From the NCBI RefSeq assembly GCF_021917145.1, contig NC_061063.1, positions 3,261,971-3,325,970 on the forward strand: a stretch of DNA of 64,000 nt. Direction: 5' to 3'. A program made the translations under genes and the position numbers. Position 1 is the first letter of the stretch, and every line of letters starts with the position of its first letter. The notes below the pieces were generated by a model. It did no database searches. It was not told where the DNA came from and saw only the letters and a program-made list of their open reading frames with translations. This document shows positions 1 through 15,704 of the stretch, one piece after another. Source of the stretch: Hypomesus transpacificus (lineage: Eukaryota > Chordata > Actinopteri > Osmeriformes > Osmeridae).

Positions 1-444
1 CAATGGATAGTGGATGGTTGGATTCTAGAATTTCTGATGAAAAACAGAACCATGGCATGGAGGACTGATTAGAATGAATAAATATGACAATGGATCTGTT
101 CTATGTCTTTATGACATCATTGTGTTGTAGAGATGAAAATCATCTGCGGTGACATTTTCAAGACATTGCAGAAAAGACATATTCAAGACATTGCAGAAGA
201 ACATTGAAAAGACATGAAGTAAGAATGAAATGCCTTTTCTTTTGTACATTTTGTCTTTCTAAGGTTAAGATTCATATTCATGTTTTTGTAAAATGTTTCA
301 AACATTGGTGACATTCCAATGTGTTTTCTTTTCCTTTCCAATAGTTTCTCTTTCAGAAAGTGTAAAAGCTAAAGACTTACAAATTGTGAAGTTTAGCTTA
401 GCCTGTGTAAGTTAAGTGTACAATTCTTTTCTCAAGAACACAAC
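1..444. other. Upstream region of the CM1-like gene
   Basis: This stretch is AT-rich and shows no convincing coding exon. It must hold the promoter and 5'UTR of the gene whose first coding ATG is at 445. A pyrimidine-rich stretch ending in TTTCAG at about 350-356 could be a splice acceptor for a 5'UTR exon. A short phrase around 'gacattgcagaa' occurs twice (about 161-200), a minor local duplication. Nothing else is supported. Confidence 0.4.
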
Positions 445-2751
445 ATGAATCCTTGGCCTGATCGTCATTCAGCCGTATCCAATTATCTCAAAGTAAGCAG
501 CAACACTTTTTTTATATTATGCTTGAAAAATTATAAATATCTTGTGATACTTGTCTGTCAAGTTCAACTGGCTCAGTGCTGACAAAAGACAACACCTTTC
601 CCCTTACTATGCCAGAATACTACAGGCCAACACTTTTCACCTTACTATGCCAAAATGCCACAGGTTATAATTGTCATATTATTTCAGAGAATAGCTGAGC
701 TGAAAACTGAGAACATCAAACTCAAACTCAGAATTTACCAGCTTGAGAAGGACTCCCAGGGTGGGAAGTGGGTGAGTGTTGACTGCCCTCCTGCACACCT
801 GACACTTTCACTGGGGTTTACCTGCCTCTGAGAAACTGCCAACATATCTAGCCAGTTCAACTGTTTAGAAACACAGTCTACCATAACCAACACATTTTGG
901 TTTATTGGCAACCTCCAGGAACAAATCGATGAGTGCCTTGCGACCTTCACCCCTCTCCTGGAGTGTTCAAAGAGGATCTTGACATGTGGTCAGAACCGGC
1001 CTGTGCAGACGCACCTGAAGAACTTCAAAGATCTTCTGGAGCTGATGTCCACAACCCTAATCAATCGGCCCATGCTACAAGGTAAGTGTACATTTGCATC
1101 TGAGTGGAAAACAGGAAAGAATTCCTTAGTGTGAGTTCAGTGATTCGAATGTGGTGTCTTGACTAACAGGCAAAGGGAAAGTTGCAGCCTCTGACGCCGG
1201 TGATTGCAATGATAGCCACCTAGCTCCACAGGGCGAACTGAAAAGGTGAGTAGGCCTTACTTATAGGCAGCTCCATCCAACACACGTTCATGTGATAATG
1301 ATGAAGATGATGATGATGTCGATAGTGTATGTGCTACATGGTATTTCATCATCCACGGACCGGTCTCTCCATGCAGTGTGAAGCCTGAGGTGCCTGGAGA
1401 GACACAGAAGAGCTCCTGGAGATCCCCTGTCCTCCAGAAGAGAAACACTGGGCCTCTCAACGCCTCAACCCCCTCTCCTCTCCTCGGTGTCTCGGGGAGT
1501 CCGGAGAGTGTTGGCCTGCAGGGTCTGGAGGATGACATAAAGGAGCTGGCGTTGCAGCTGGAAGCCAAGCTGGTGTTGAGCTCCCCTGTCCTGGAGGAGA
1601 GGGAGGAGGAGAACCGGACTCTGTGTTCAGCCGCCTCTCCAGCAGCCCCTGAAGCTGGAGTCAGAGAGCTGGCAGTGAGGACTGAGGACAAGCCTCGGCA
1701 GAGATGCTCCCTGACAGACAGAGCAGGGGCCTCCTCCACCTCCACCTCTGCTCTCAAAGGCTCTGGACGAGCCACCCGGAACTGTGGATGGGGTGAGAAC
1801 GAAACGACAGGAGCTGTCACCTGTTCTCGACTGTTGCCTTTTCACTTTCACCTAAATAGCCCTCCTTCCAGACTATAAGGATGAGGCCAAGGGCAATGTC
1901 GGTTGTAAAAGTTAAACAATATAGATTTTGTGTTCGTAGAGGTGAAGGACCTCACCGCCCGGCTCAAACTAACATCCGTGAGTGCCGGCTTTACCATTAT
2001 TCTGGATGCTGGCCTGTCTCCCTCAACAAAACAGGTACAATCTCCATTGAAATTCAAAACATCATAGTCTGGACTAACTGGAACACCCTTTCAGTTTTTT
2101 TGTTGTTGTGCGAAGACAAGCCATGAACTCTCCCCGGGGTGTTCTCAGCAGGCAGAAACTAAAGCTGCGATGACCTCGGCTCTCCACGCCCCCACTGAGG
2201 GTATTCCCGCCCGGGCACGGGAAGTGAGCAGCCTCCTGTCTCCGTGCGGCGGACGAGCACCAGAGCTGGAGGACAAGCCTGGGGGGCAGGGCAGAACCTC
2301 CCTCCCGAGGAAGGACGTGGAGACGGAGCGTTCCTCCTCGTCCTCCCCTGCTCTCAGAGGCTCCGGGCGGGCCACCCAGACCAGTGCATGGGGTGAGAAC
2401 CCAACAGCACGAGCAACAATCTCTGTTTCTTTCAGGGCCATGGTGGCTTTTAGCACTGTATGGCAGCAGATCTAACCGGGAGTCCCACTTGTCTCTGATT
2501 CCAGATGTGAAGGACCTTAAAGTGAACTTCTACCTGCCCTCATTGTGCTCAAGCTTCACCATTGACCTGGGAGCTGCCCCTTCGACCATGGTAATGTTTC
2601 AGTCAACAGTTTACTATCATTCATTCAGGCTTACTGTTCTGTTTTCACAGCAACAAAAGGAACACCCTCTGTGGTTCTCTGTAGGTTCTCTGACATGTTC
2701 TTTCATTGGTTTTGCCTTCTCTAGGATGGGCTGAAAGCGGCCCGCTTTTAA
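445..2751 (+). CDS. Small CM1-motif (centrosomin-like) coiled-coil protein, 10 coding exons
   Basis: Hand-built model with consistent phases: 445-492, 688-771, 919-1081, 1170-1245, 1377-1792, 1940-1977, 2152-2392, 2505-2590, 2651-2680, 2725-2751; 403 codons including the stop. Exon 2 encodes a helix reading AELKTENIKLKLRIYQLE. It closely resembles the CM1 motif of CDK5RAP2, myomegalin and Drosophila Cnn (ELKKENFxLKLRIYFLEE), which binds and activates gamma-tubulin ring complexes at centrosomes. Exon 3 is a Cys-containing helical stretch without a family I know. Exons 5-8 are Ser/Pro/Glu-rich, look disordered and contain an exon-pair duplication. At about 402 residues it is far shorter than CDK5RAP2, so it is either a compact CM1 protein or a truncated paralogue. 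The first five exons are firm; the last two are short and weaker. An AATAAA at 3140-3145 is a plausible poly(A) signal. Confidence 0.6.
1377..2590 (+). repeat. Tandem duplication of an exon pair inside the CM1-like gene
   Basis: Exons 5 and 6 (1377-1792, 1940-1977) resemble exons 7 and 8 (2152-2392, 2505-2590). Both long exons hold an EDKP segment, then GSGRAT near their end, and finish TGG-G in phase 1 followed by the same donor sequence GTGAGAAC. Both short exons start with (E/D)VKDL. The unit is about 700 bp including introns, and the copies have diverged clearly at protein level. Confidence 0.7.
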
Positions 2752-3419
2752 ACCGCAGTCTACCTCTTCTAACCACATATTGACTGCAGTGGTTGCCAAC
2801 CCTTGTTGACATGGATTTTTACCATCTGCACCATATTTTAGGATTGGTGTGCGCATCTTCACGGTGAACATTCGACAACTTTATCAAAAGCTCCCAAACC
2901 TTTGACACAATCATTAGTGTTGCAACTTGCAACACAGTGGCCAATTTGACCTGCTGGACCTCACATCCCATGATGCAGCAGCCTGAACCTAAATGGATGA
3001 GCCATCTGGATCTTTCCACACTTGCTCATACACTGACCTTCAATAGTTATCTTTTGGATCAAATTCCCTCTTTCTGTCGCACACGTACGCACACATGTGA
3101 ACACACACATCTCACCTTTCTTTACTTTTGGTTTGTAACAATAAAAAATATTTGAATAGATCCTTGACCACTCCTTTTTTCTCAGCACACACCCCTCCCC
3201 TCTGTCATCATCCTCCTTTTCTTTCTCATCTCCACAAAGGCCTCTCAGGGGGTGGAGAGGAAGGGATCTTCTCTTTGAATTGACCTCTGATCCCATGATG
3301 CCTTGTTCAATCATTATTATCAATCATTATAATCCTTATTATCAATCCTCAATCATCAACAAATGGATACTGTCACTGCGTCTTGAAAAGGAAGTATGTA
3401 TTTTGTATCTGTCTTGCAG

Positions 3420-3533
3420 CTAGTCAGCCAGAATTTCATTTATATAAAGAAGATCCTCTGAGCCCAGTGGTCTTCCGGCTGGCCAGGGTCGAGAACGTAA
3501 CCAGAACACAGGAAGAAGATGCTAACAGCAAAG
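3420..3533 (+). other. Candidate orphan coding exon
   Basis: A good acceptor (pyrimidines then TTGCAG, ending 3419) and a weaker donor (AAAG then GTGCTA) bracket 114 nt that stay open in one frame (entering with 2 nt, leaving with 1). The peptide contains EFHLYKEDPLSPVVFRLARV, which looks like real protein rather than repeat. I cannot name its family and found no partner exons nearby. It could be a lone exon of a dispersed gene, an extra 3' exon of the upstream gene, or chance. Confidence 0.25.
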
Positions 3534-3756
3534 GTGCTAAAGATATCTATTTTGTATACTGGAGCAGTGCACAACACCACTCTTCCTCTCCTCCACTTCT
3601 CGTTCTCTCTTGCTTTTCTCCTCTGCCGGCCTCCTCTGTTTTTCCTGGCCAGGCCACAGCAGCCGGTCTGACTGCTAATGAAGAGAAACAGTTGTCACAC
3701 AAAGTCATGGCTGTGTGTGAGACTCGGAGAGGAAAGACTATGACAAGAGAGAGGGC

Positions 3757-3858
3757 GAGAGAGAGAGATAGGGAGAAAGAGGGAGGGCGAGAGGGAGAGA
3801 CGAAAAAGAGAAGGAAGAGAGAGAGGGAGAAAAGGAGAGAGGGAAATATACAGAGAAA

Positions 3859-3906
<48 letters not shown>

Positions 3907-3952
3907 GAGAGAGAGAGAGAGAGAGGAGAGAGGAGAGAGAGAGAGAGAGAGA
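3757..3952. repeat. GA-rich microsatellite
   Basis: Mostly (GA)n with interruptions, purine-only on the plus strand. It gives artefactual Arg/Glu-rich and, on the other strand, Leu/Ser-rich frames. Confidence 0.9.
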
Positions 3953-4496
3953 TGCAGGCTCTCTCTTCCCTCGGTCTGTTTCGTCTCTGTTACTAGGCAA
4001 CACCTGCAGGCATGTGCTAAATAAAGCCTTGCACCAGGCCCTCCCCCTCCCTCCCCCTCCCTCCCCCTCTCCTCCCCGTCCTCCTCCTCCCCCTCCTCCT
4101 TCTCCGACCTCTTTCACCCATGTACTCCCCCCCCTCATTCACCACATGCTTCTCTCCATCCTTCCCCTGCTGGCCCCCGCCTCCTCCCTCTTTCACTACT
4201 TCCCCATTCCTTCTTACACATCATTTTCTTCTGCTATGCATCCCTCCTTCATTCCTCCTTGTCTTACCGGGTCTTCAAACTGGTCGTGTTGTAGACTCCC
4301 TCATTAGTAGCACCAACCCTGAACCCACACAGCAGCCTGCACTCACAAATGCACTCACTAATGCTTGCACATGCTCACACACACACATACACACACACAC
4401 ACATGGGGGACACTGTCCCTCACCTGCATTGTGCCCTGAACTCAGAACATATTTACATTGAGCTACAGCTTCCTCTCAAGTGATTTGTCATTGTCA

Positions 4497-4690
4497 ATGA
4501 GAGAGAGGGAGAGGGAGAGAGGGAGAGGGAGAGGGAGAGGGAGAGGGAGAGGGGAGAGGGGAGAGGGGAGAGGGAGAGGGAAAGGGAGAGGGAGAGGGAG
4601 AGGGAGAGGGAGAGGGAGAGGGAGAGGGAGAGGAGAGGGAGAGGGAGAGGGAGAGGGAGAGGGAGGGAGGGTGAGAGGGAGGGAGGGTGG
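4497..4690. repeat. GAGAGG-type purine minisatellite
   Basis: Nearly pure tandem array of a hexamer, GAGAGG/GAGGGA. It is the strand complement of the (CTCTCC)n tract starting at 5038, so the two tracts form a long imperfect inverted repeat. Confidence 0.9.
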
Positions 4691-5037
4691 GGCATTTAAC
4701 AGGTAAGGGATTAAAAGTAAAATAACCTACTCTTACTGAGCTTACAATTAAAGGATTAAAGGATGTGAATGATAGAAATTATAGTCTGTTGCGAAATTGT
4801 CAATTAGCCTATTCTTTAAAAGTAACTCAGCTATAACAGTGGCACAGCAGTGACCATACGAGATCAAAAGGTGTTTAAAGTTTAAAATCCAAATGAATTA
4901 TATTCAAAGGCAAAGACAGTGTGATACGTACCCCATGTTGAACTAATATGAAAAACACCAATTCACTGGAATGAGCTAAACCTGTGAAATGTCACACACG
5001 GCCATACACGGCCAACGAGTTTACAAAAAGAGCAAGG

Positions 5038-5096
5038 CCTCTCTCCCTCTCCCTCTCCCTCTCCCTCTCCCTCTCCCTCTCCCTCTCCCTCTCCCT

Positions 5097-5173
<77 letters not shown>

Positions 5174-5184
5174 TCCCTCTCCCT

Positions 5185-5239
<55 letters not shown>

Positions 5240-5270
5240 TCCCTCCCTCTCTCCTTCTCCCTCTCTATGT
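5038..5270. repeat. CTCTCC / CT pyrimidine microsatellite
   Basis: Starts as about a dozen CTCTCC hexamers, turns into pure (CT)n from about 5108, returns to CTCTCC near 5168 and again to (CT)n. It is pyrimidine-only on the plus strand. Confidence 0.9.
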
Positions 5271-7492
5271 GTGTGTGTCATTCGAGAGGTTTGCATCAAG
5301 CATGTTGTATTATCAATGTCTGCGCTAGCCTGAAACCACTACACACACAGTCAGTCAAAACAAGCATCCATTACCAGAGAGATTTGGCACCATGATTTGG
5401 AGTGACGGTCGATGAGCGCGCGTGTGTGCGTTTGGCTCCGTCTTTTGGCATGCGTGCGCTTGTGTGCAGAAGATGAGTAGGATTTAGCTTAATCCAAACA
5501 TGGAACTCAAGCTCCGTCCCCTCTCCACCCCTCTCTGGATGCCCCCCCTCCTCCTCCCCCCCTCACCATGCGGATGTGTGAGGCTGAATCCGCCTCACCC
5601 AGACTCGGGGTGTTGCGTAACAGTTGGATTATATAATCCCAAACATATATGCATGTCCACGAGGCTCAGAGCAAGGGAGCATGAAGCAAGCCAGAGTCTG
5701 GGATTGAAAGCTGGGAGGGAGGGAGGAGTGGTCAGTGAATAAAGCCAGATTTAAGAGAGGAACTTCCACCGCATCTGAATGATGCTTGAAGGATGGTGGT
5801 GGGGGCTGGACATCTCCTGCCATCATCACCCTCTCCACGAAGAACCTGCAACCACCAACTCCAGTTGAAATGACACACTCCAGTCAAATGAGCGGCACCC
5901 CCAAATCCCTGATGTACCCGTGAGGATTGACCTGAAAACCCAAGACTACAAACATGGCAGAACAAACACGAAACCCATGACAGGATTTGGAATATGGGAG
6001 CATTTAAATGATGTGACATTTTGGGAACATTTGGGATTCTGAGTTGAGGTCACAGTGTCCTTTCAAATCCCTATCAGAACAGAAACCGTCAGAGGGACAG
6101 GGCAATGGAGAGATGAATAAACATCCCCAAAAAAGGCAAAGAGGCCAGAGATTAACAGAGGGGGGGGGGGGGGGGTTAAAACAAGAGAAGTGGAGAGCAT
6201 GACTGGATGTCATTTCCAGTATTGGTGGGTTTGCGGTGAACGTTACAGCGGTGAGAAAGCGGACTAACTTCGAGCTGTCAGTTGCACGTCGAGCCAGAGT
6301 GGACGTGGTCTTCTCCTCAGCGGAGCTGGGGAACTCAGACTGCTCCCCATCACCCCTCTCACGTCCTCCCTCAGCCTGTTTGCTCTCTCCCTCCGTCTCC
6401 AACGCTGCTCTTCTCAACTCGATGGAGGACTGAAATGGCACTTTGTGTCTTGAACTGACTTAACTCTTGCTAACCCTGCTCTCTCTCCCTTCACTCCCCC
6501 CACCCTGCAACACTTCATCAATGCCAAACTAACCTTTCTCCTCCAACACTCCCTCATCCTCTTCATCTACCGCCCCACCCCCCGGCCCTTCTCCTGTTTG
6601 CTAGTATTAATCATAGTTGGTGCGTGTCCACACACACACACACACACACACTCATACGTCAAAGATGGGAAGGAAGACAAAAAGCAGCGAGAAGAAATGT
6701 TCCTTTCTACAGTCTCCATCCTCTCCTCCTTCAGATTCAACAAGAAGTGAGGGGGCTGGTTGTCATGGCTGCGGTCACCATGGCAGCGGGGACGGGTAAT
6801 AAACAGGCTAGAGATGTGCGTGCTGTTGTGATCTGACGCGTTGACGGCGTCATGGCAACCCTGCTACAGTTCGGATCACAATGCGTTTGTAGGAAGGGTT
6901 TTTAGGGCGATGCGGTCCAGTACAGTCTGACTGTCAGTGTCGGCACAATCAACAACTGGATGAAACAAATAATCAAGTTACCACAAATCCCCTCATCAGT
7001 TCAGTCCAGACCAGACGAGTTGAGCAAGACAAATCAGTATTTGAGACCATGAGTGGATTTCATACTTTTAATGGATTTCATATTTTCTCTTAATTACAAT
7101 CATAGAAAAATGAAACAGCGGTTGTAGCAACCGTGACTGAGCACGTTAAGAAACACACCGGGTCCTTGCTTTCAATTAAAATGGGAAAAAAAAGTCAACA
7201 GCAGTATAAAACAAAACAAGCCACTTCACTAGAGCGTTTGAGTCCTGGACCTGGACTGGAGGAGCAGGGGACCAGTCCATGTGACCACTCTACAACGGGA
7301 GGTGTTCTTTCTGCTCGGGCAGTGGTTTAGTGACCTAGCCTCGCGTCCAACACCACCCCCCCCCCCCCCTCCCCGTTAGACATTTGGTCCAGCCTCGAAC
7401 CAATCAACATAGCTCAAGATGTACAGCTCTCCAACCTCCTCTCCTCATGTCGTTTTCCTCCCTCCGTTCACCCCCCTCCCCCCCCTCCCCCC

Positions 7493-13127
<5,635 letters not shown>

Positions 13128-13736
13128 GTTAGAAACAAAACTCTTACAAAATGCTCGAAACGTTTTAACAGGACAACCTGTGCGATATTAATGGAAATCG
13201 TGCTACAATTTCCCCACGCGTGTAGCTTCTGTGCGACAACATCTGACGTACACAGTGTGTTCACGCACCCATGTGAGAAAGGACCAGCATTGTAGCCAGG
13301 AGACTTGCCCGAAGAAAAAAGAATTGTGTATCCTCGTGTATCCTATCACTGAATAGGCATTCAACGGGAAGTTTACACGACCTTTGTATTTAAAACGATT
13401 TAAAATGTTATAATTCAAGGAGGCAGTGTCTTTTGTGCAATCTCTACTTTATGCCGGATAGTTTTTCGATTGGCTCTAACATATTCTTATGCAGAACAGC
13501 CTGGCTGGATTGGTTCGTTTGGATCAACTGTCGGCCTGTTGAAGCTTTGATTGGTGGATGTAAATGAAGGTGGGCGCACCCATTTATGGTGCGTTCTTCC
13601 ATGCATTATGACATCCAGTCGGATATTAATTTAAGTACATTTAGATGTGTGAGATATATTGATTCATAGTCGTCAACATTGTCTCCATTTTCGTAATTTC
13701 CCCTCTTTCAACAAACTGTTGGTTTAAACTTCAACT
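13128..13736. promoter_or_regulatory. Shared head-to-head promoter of nsun2 and srd5a1
   Basis: The two start codons face away from each other across about 609 bp, the classic bidirectional promoter layout, also seen for these genes in human. No TATA box stands out. Three ATTGG motifs (inverted CCAAT boxes, the NF-Y site core) lie at 13469-13473, 13509-13513 and 13550-13554, about 40 bp apart and all in the same orientation. NF-Y boxes are typical of TATA-less divergent promoters. Transcription starts cannot be placed from sequence alone. Confidence 0.6.
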
Positions 13737-15632
13737 ATGGACGGCATAATCGCGAAGTTCTTCTCCTCGGAAGAAGAGGAGTTGTATGTATTGGACTGCT
13801 TGGCTTACTTCATGATTTTTATGGCAGCTTGCACATTCCTGACTTTACTTTTTGAGAATGTCCCATATGGCCGATATGCTTCAAGCAAATATGGATTCCC
13901 TGTGAACGTGAAATTCGCTTGGTTTGTGCAAGAGCTTCCAGCGTTTGTTGTGCCAGTATGCCTAATGACGTTGACATCCTCTGCAAGAACCTCTCTGCGG
14001 CCAAATCAGTTATTACTAGCCATGTACTTCTGTCACTATGCTCAAAGGTATGCTCAATAATTGCAATAAATTAATTTATGGTCATTTAATGGGGTACTGA
14101 TGGTTTATTGTCCTATTTGGTTTCAGGTCTCTTATCTATCCATTTTTAATTAGAGGGGGGAAATCGACACCGTTTCTGTCTTTTATTCTGGCGTTTGTCT
14201 TCTGCATCTACAATGGATACATGCAGGTGCGATACCTGAGTAATTATGCCCACTACACCGCAGACTGGATTATACACCCCTGTTTCATCCTAGGTAAGAC
14301 GTCCACAGTACATACACCTCTTCTTTCAAATAAAATTTAACAGTATCTTTACCTGGTTTTTATTTATCAATATTATTTATTAATGAGATTTAAAATGTTG
14401 AGATACTCATTTATTTTCCATAACATTGTATGTGTGGTTGCCAGGATCTGCTTTGTGGTTGGTGGGTTGGCTAGTAAACATCCACTCAGATCACATCTTG
14501 AGAAACTTACGGAAGCCTGGGGAGACCGGCTACAAGATACCCAGAGGTAAAATGGACTGTTATAAAAGAACTAGCCTGGCAGGGTGGAAGGTCCCTGATA
14601 GGGCAATTGCTCTGACTGTGATTTGCCCCATCTACAAATAGGCCAGTTTAAACAAGGTCAACAGAATTACCTTAATGCTTATAAGCAAGTACCACAAAAC
14701 AACCTTTTGAAATTGGTGCATCAGAGACAGAGAAAAACACAAAGAAAAGGAGGGAGTGAGAGAGGCTGGTCATTCCCACCATTGAGTTGAGGCCATACGT
14801 GTCTTGACAGCATGGCTACTGACCTGCCATCTATAACGTCAAGCCATTATTTGGCCCCCTATGTTGTGTACAAGGGCTGCTATAAACACGGCCGCTACAA
14901 TAATCTGTGTTTAAGGTGAACTTGTAGTGAACCTGTTCAAAGGATACACCCCGAAAAACTAGGGGAAGCTGGAAATGGCAGTAAACTGTCAGGCATGTCT
15001 GGAATCCCCACAACATCCTCAAGTAGTGCTCGCTGCCCCAACACATGCAGTTCAACAGCAGATGAACAGGCTTCTAGGGTCAGCGTCAGGCTGCGTTTTT
15101 CCTTTTTAAATGCCGCCTTTGGGATTTCTGAACGTTGTCAACTTCTCAGAGAAACGCAGAGAGAGGTGCCAAAACTGGAAGTCGTACTTAGAGTCGATGA
15201 ACTCTGTCAGTGGAAAACCGCAAACGCATCGCATATTTGTAGTCTATAGGGCTACACCCATCACTTAACATGTGAAGTGGATCTTCCTTTTTCTAACTCG
15301 TGATTTACGCTTCAGGTGGCCTGTTTGAGTATGTGTCTGGAGCCAACTTCTTTGGGGAGATAACAGAGTGGGCTGGTTTTGCTCTGGCTGCCCAGTCTAT
15401 CCAGAGCACCTCTTTCGCCATCTTCACCGTCATAGTCCTCTCCAGCAGGGCTGTGGCACACCACAGGTAAGAGCCTCTCTCACACACTGGAACTCCATTT
15501 AGACGATTTGGGCAAGCTTGTATACACATTGGACTTGAGTTAAAAAATGTGTTGTCTTTTTCTAGGTGGTACCTAACTAAATTTGAAGACTATCCAAAAT
15601 CCAGGAAGGCTCTGATTCCATTTGTGTTTTAA
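13737..15632 (+). CDS. srd5a1: SRD5A1, steroid 5-alpha-reductase 1 (5 exons)
   Basis: Exons 13737-14047, 14127-14293, 14445-14546, 15316-15466 and 15566-15632 give 265 residues; the human enzyme has 259, also in 5 exons. It reduces the delta-4 bond of testosterone, progesterone and other 3-oxo steroids with NADPH in the endoplasmic reticulum membrane. Visible hallmarks are several hydrophobic membrane segments and the family's conserved blocks: FENVPYGRYAS near the N-terminus, WLVNIHSDHILRNLRKPGE in exon 3, GLFEYVSGANFFGEITEW in exon 4, and a C-terminal HHRWYLTKFEDYPKSRKALI ending PFVF. The ATG is the first in frame and starts a family-like N-terminus. Nothing is broken. Its upstream region is shared with nsun2. 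Confidence 0.96.
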
Positions 15633-15704
15633 AGTACCCCCGACAGGTGTCTAAAACAGTTATTGTTTATAATGATGTTGTCCTCGACTCATAATACATA
15701 ATTT

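Larger units (their letters stand above)
2752..7492. other. Low-complexity intergenic region between the CM1-like gene and nsun2
   Basis: Holds the likely 3'UTR of the first gene (AATAAA at 3140-3145), one candidate orphan exon (3420-3533), and large GA/CT simple repeats at about 3757-3952, 4497-4690 and 5038-5270. Other simple tracts are (CA)n at 6630-6650, a G run near 6160 and a C run near 7360. The last few hundred bases before 7493 are the 3'UTR of minus-strand nsun2. I see no further gene; long open frames here arise from the simple repeats. Confidence 0.6.
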
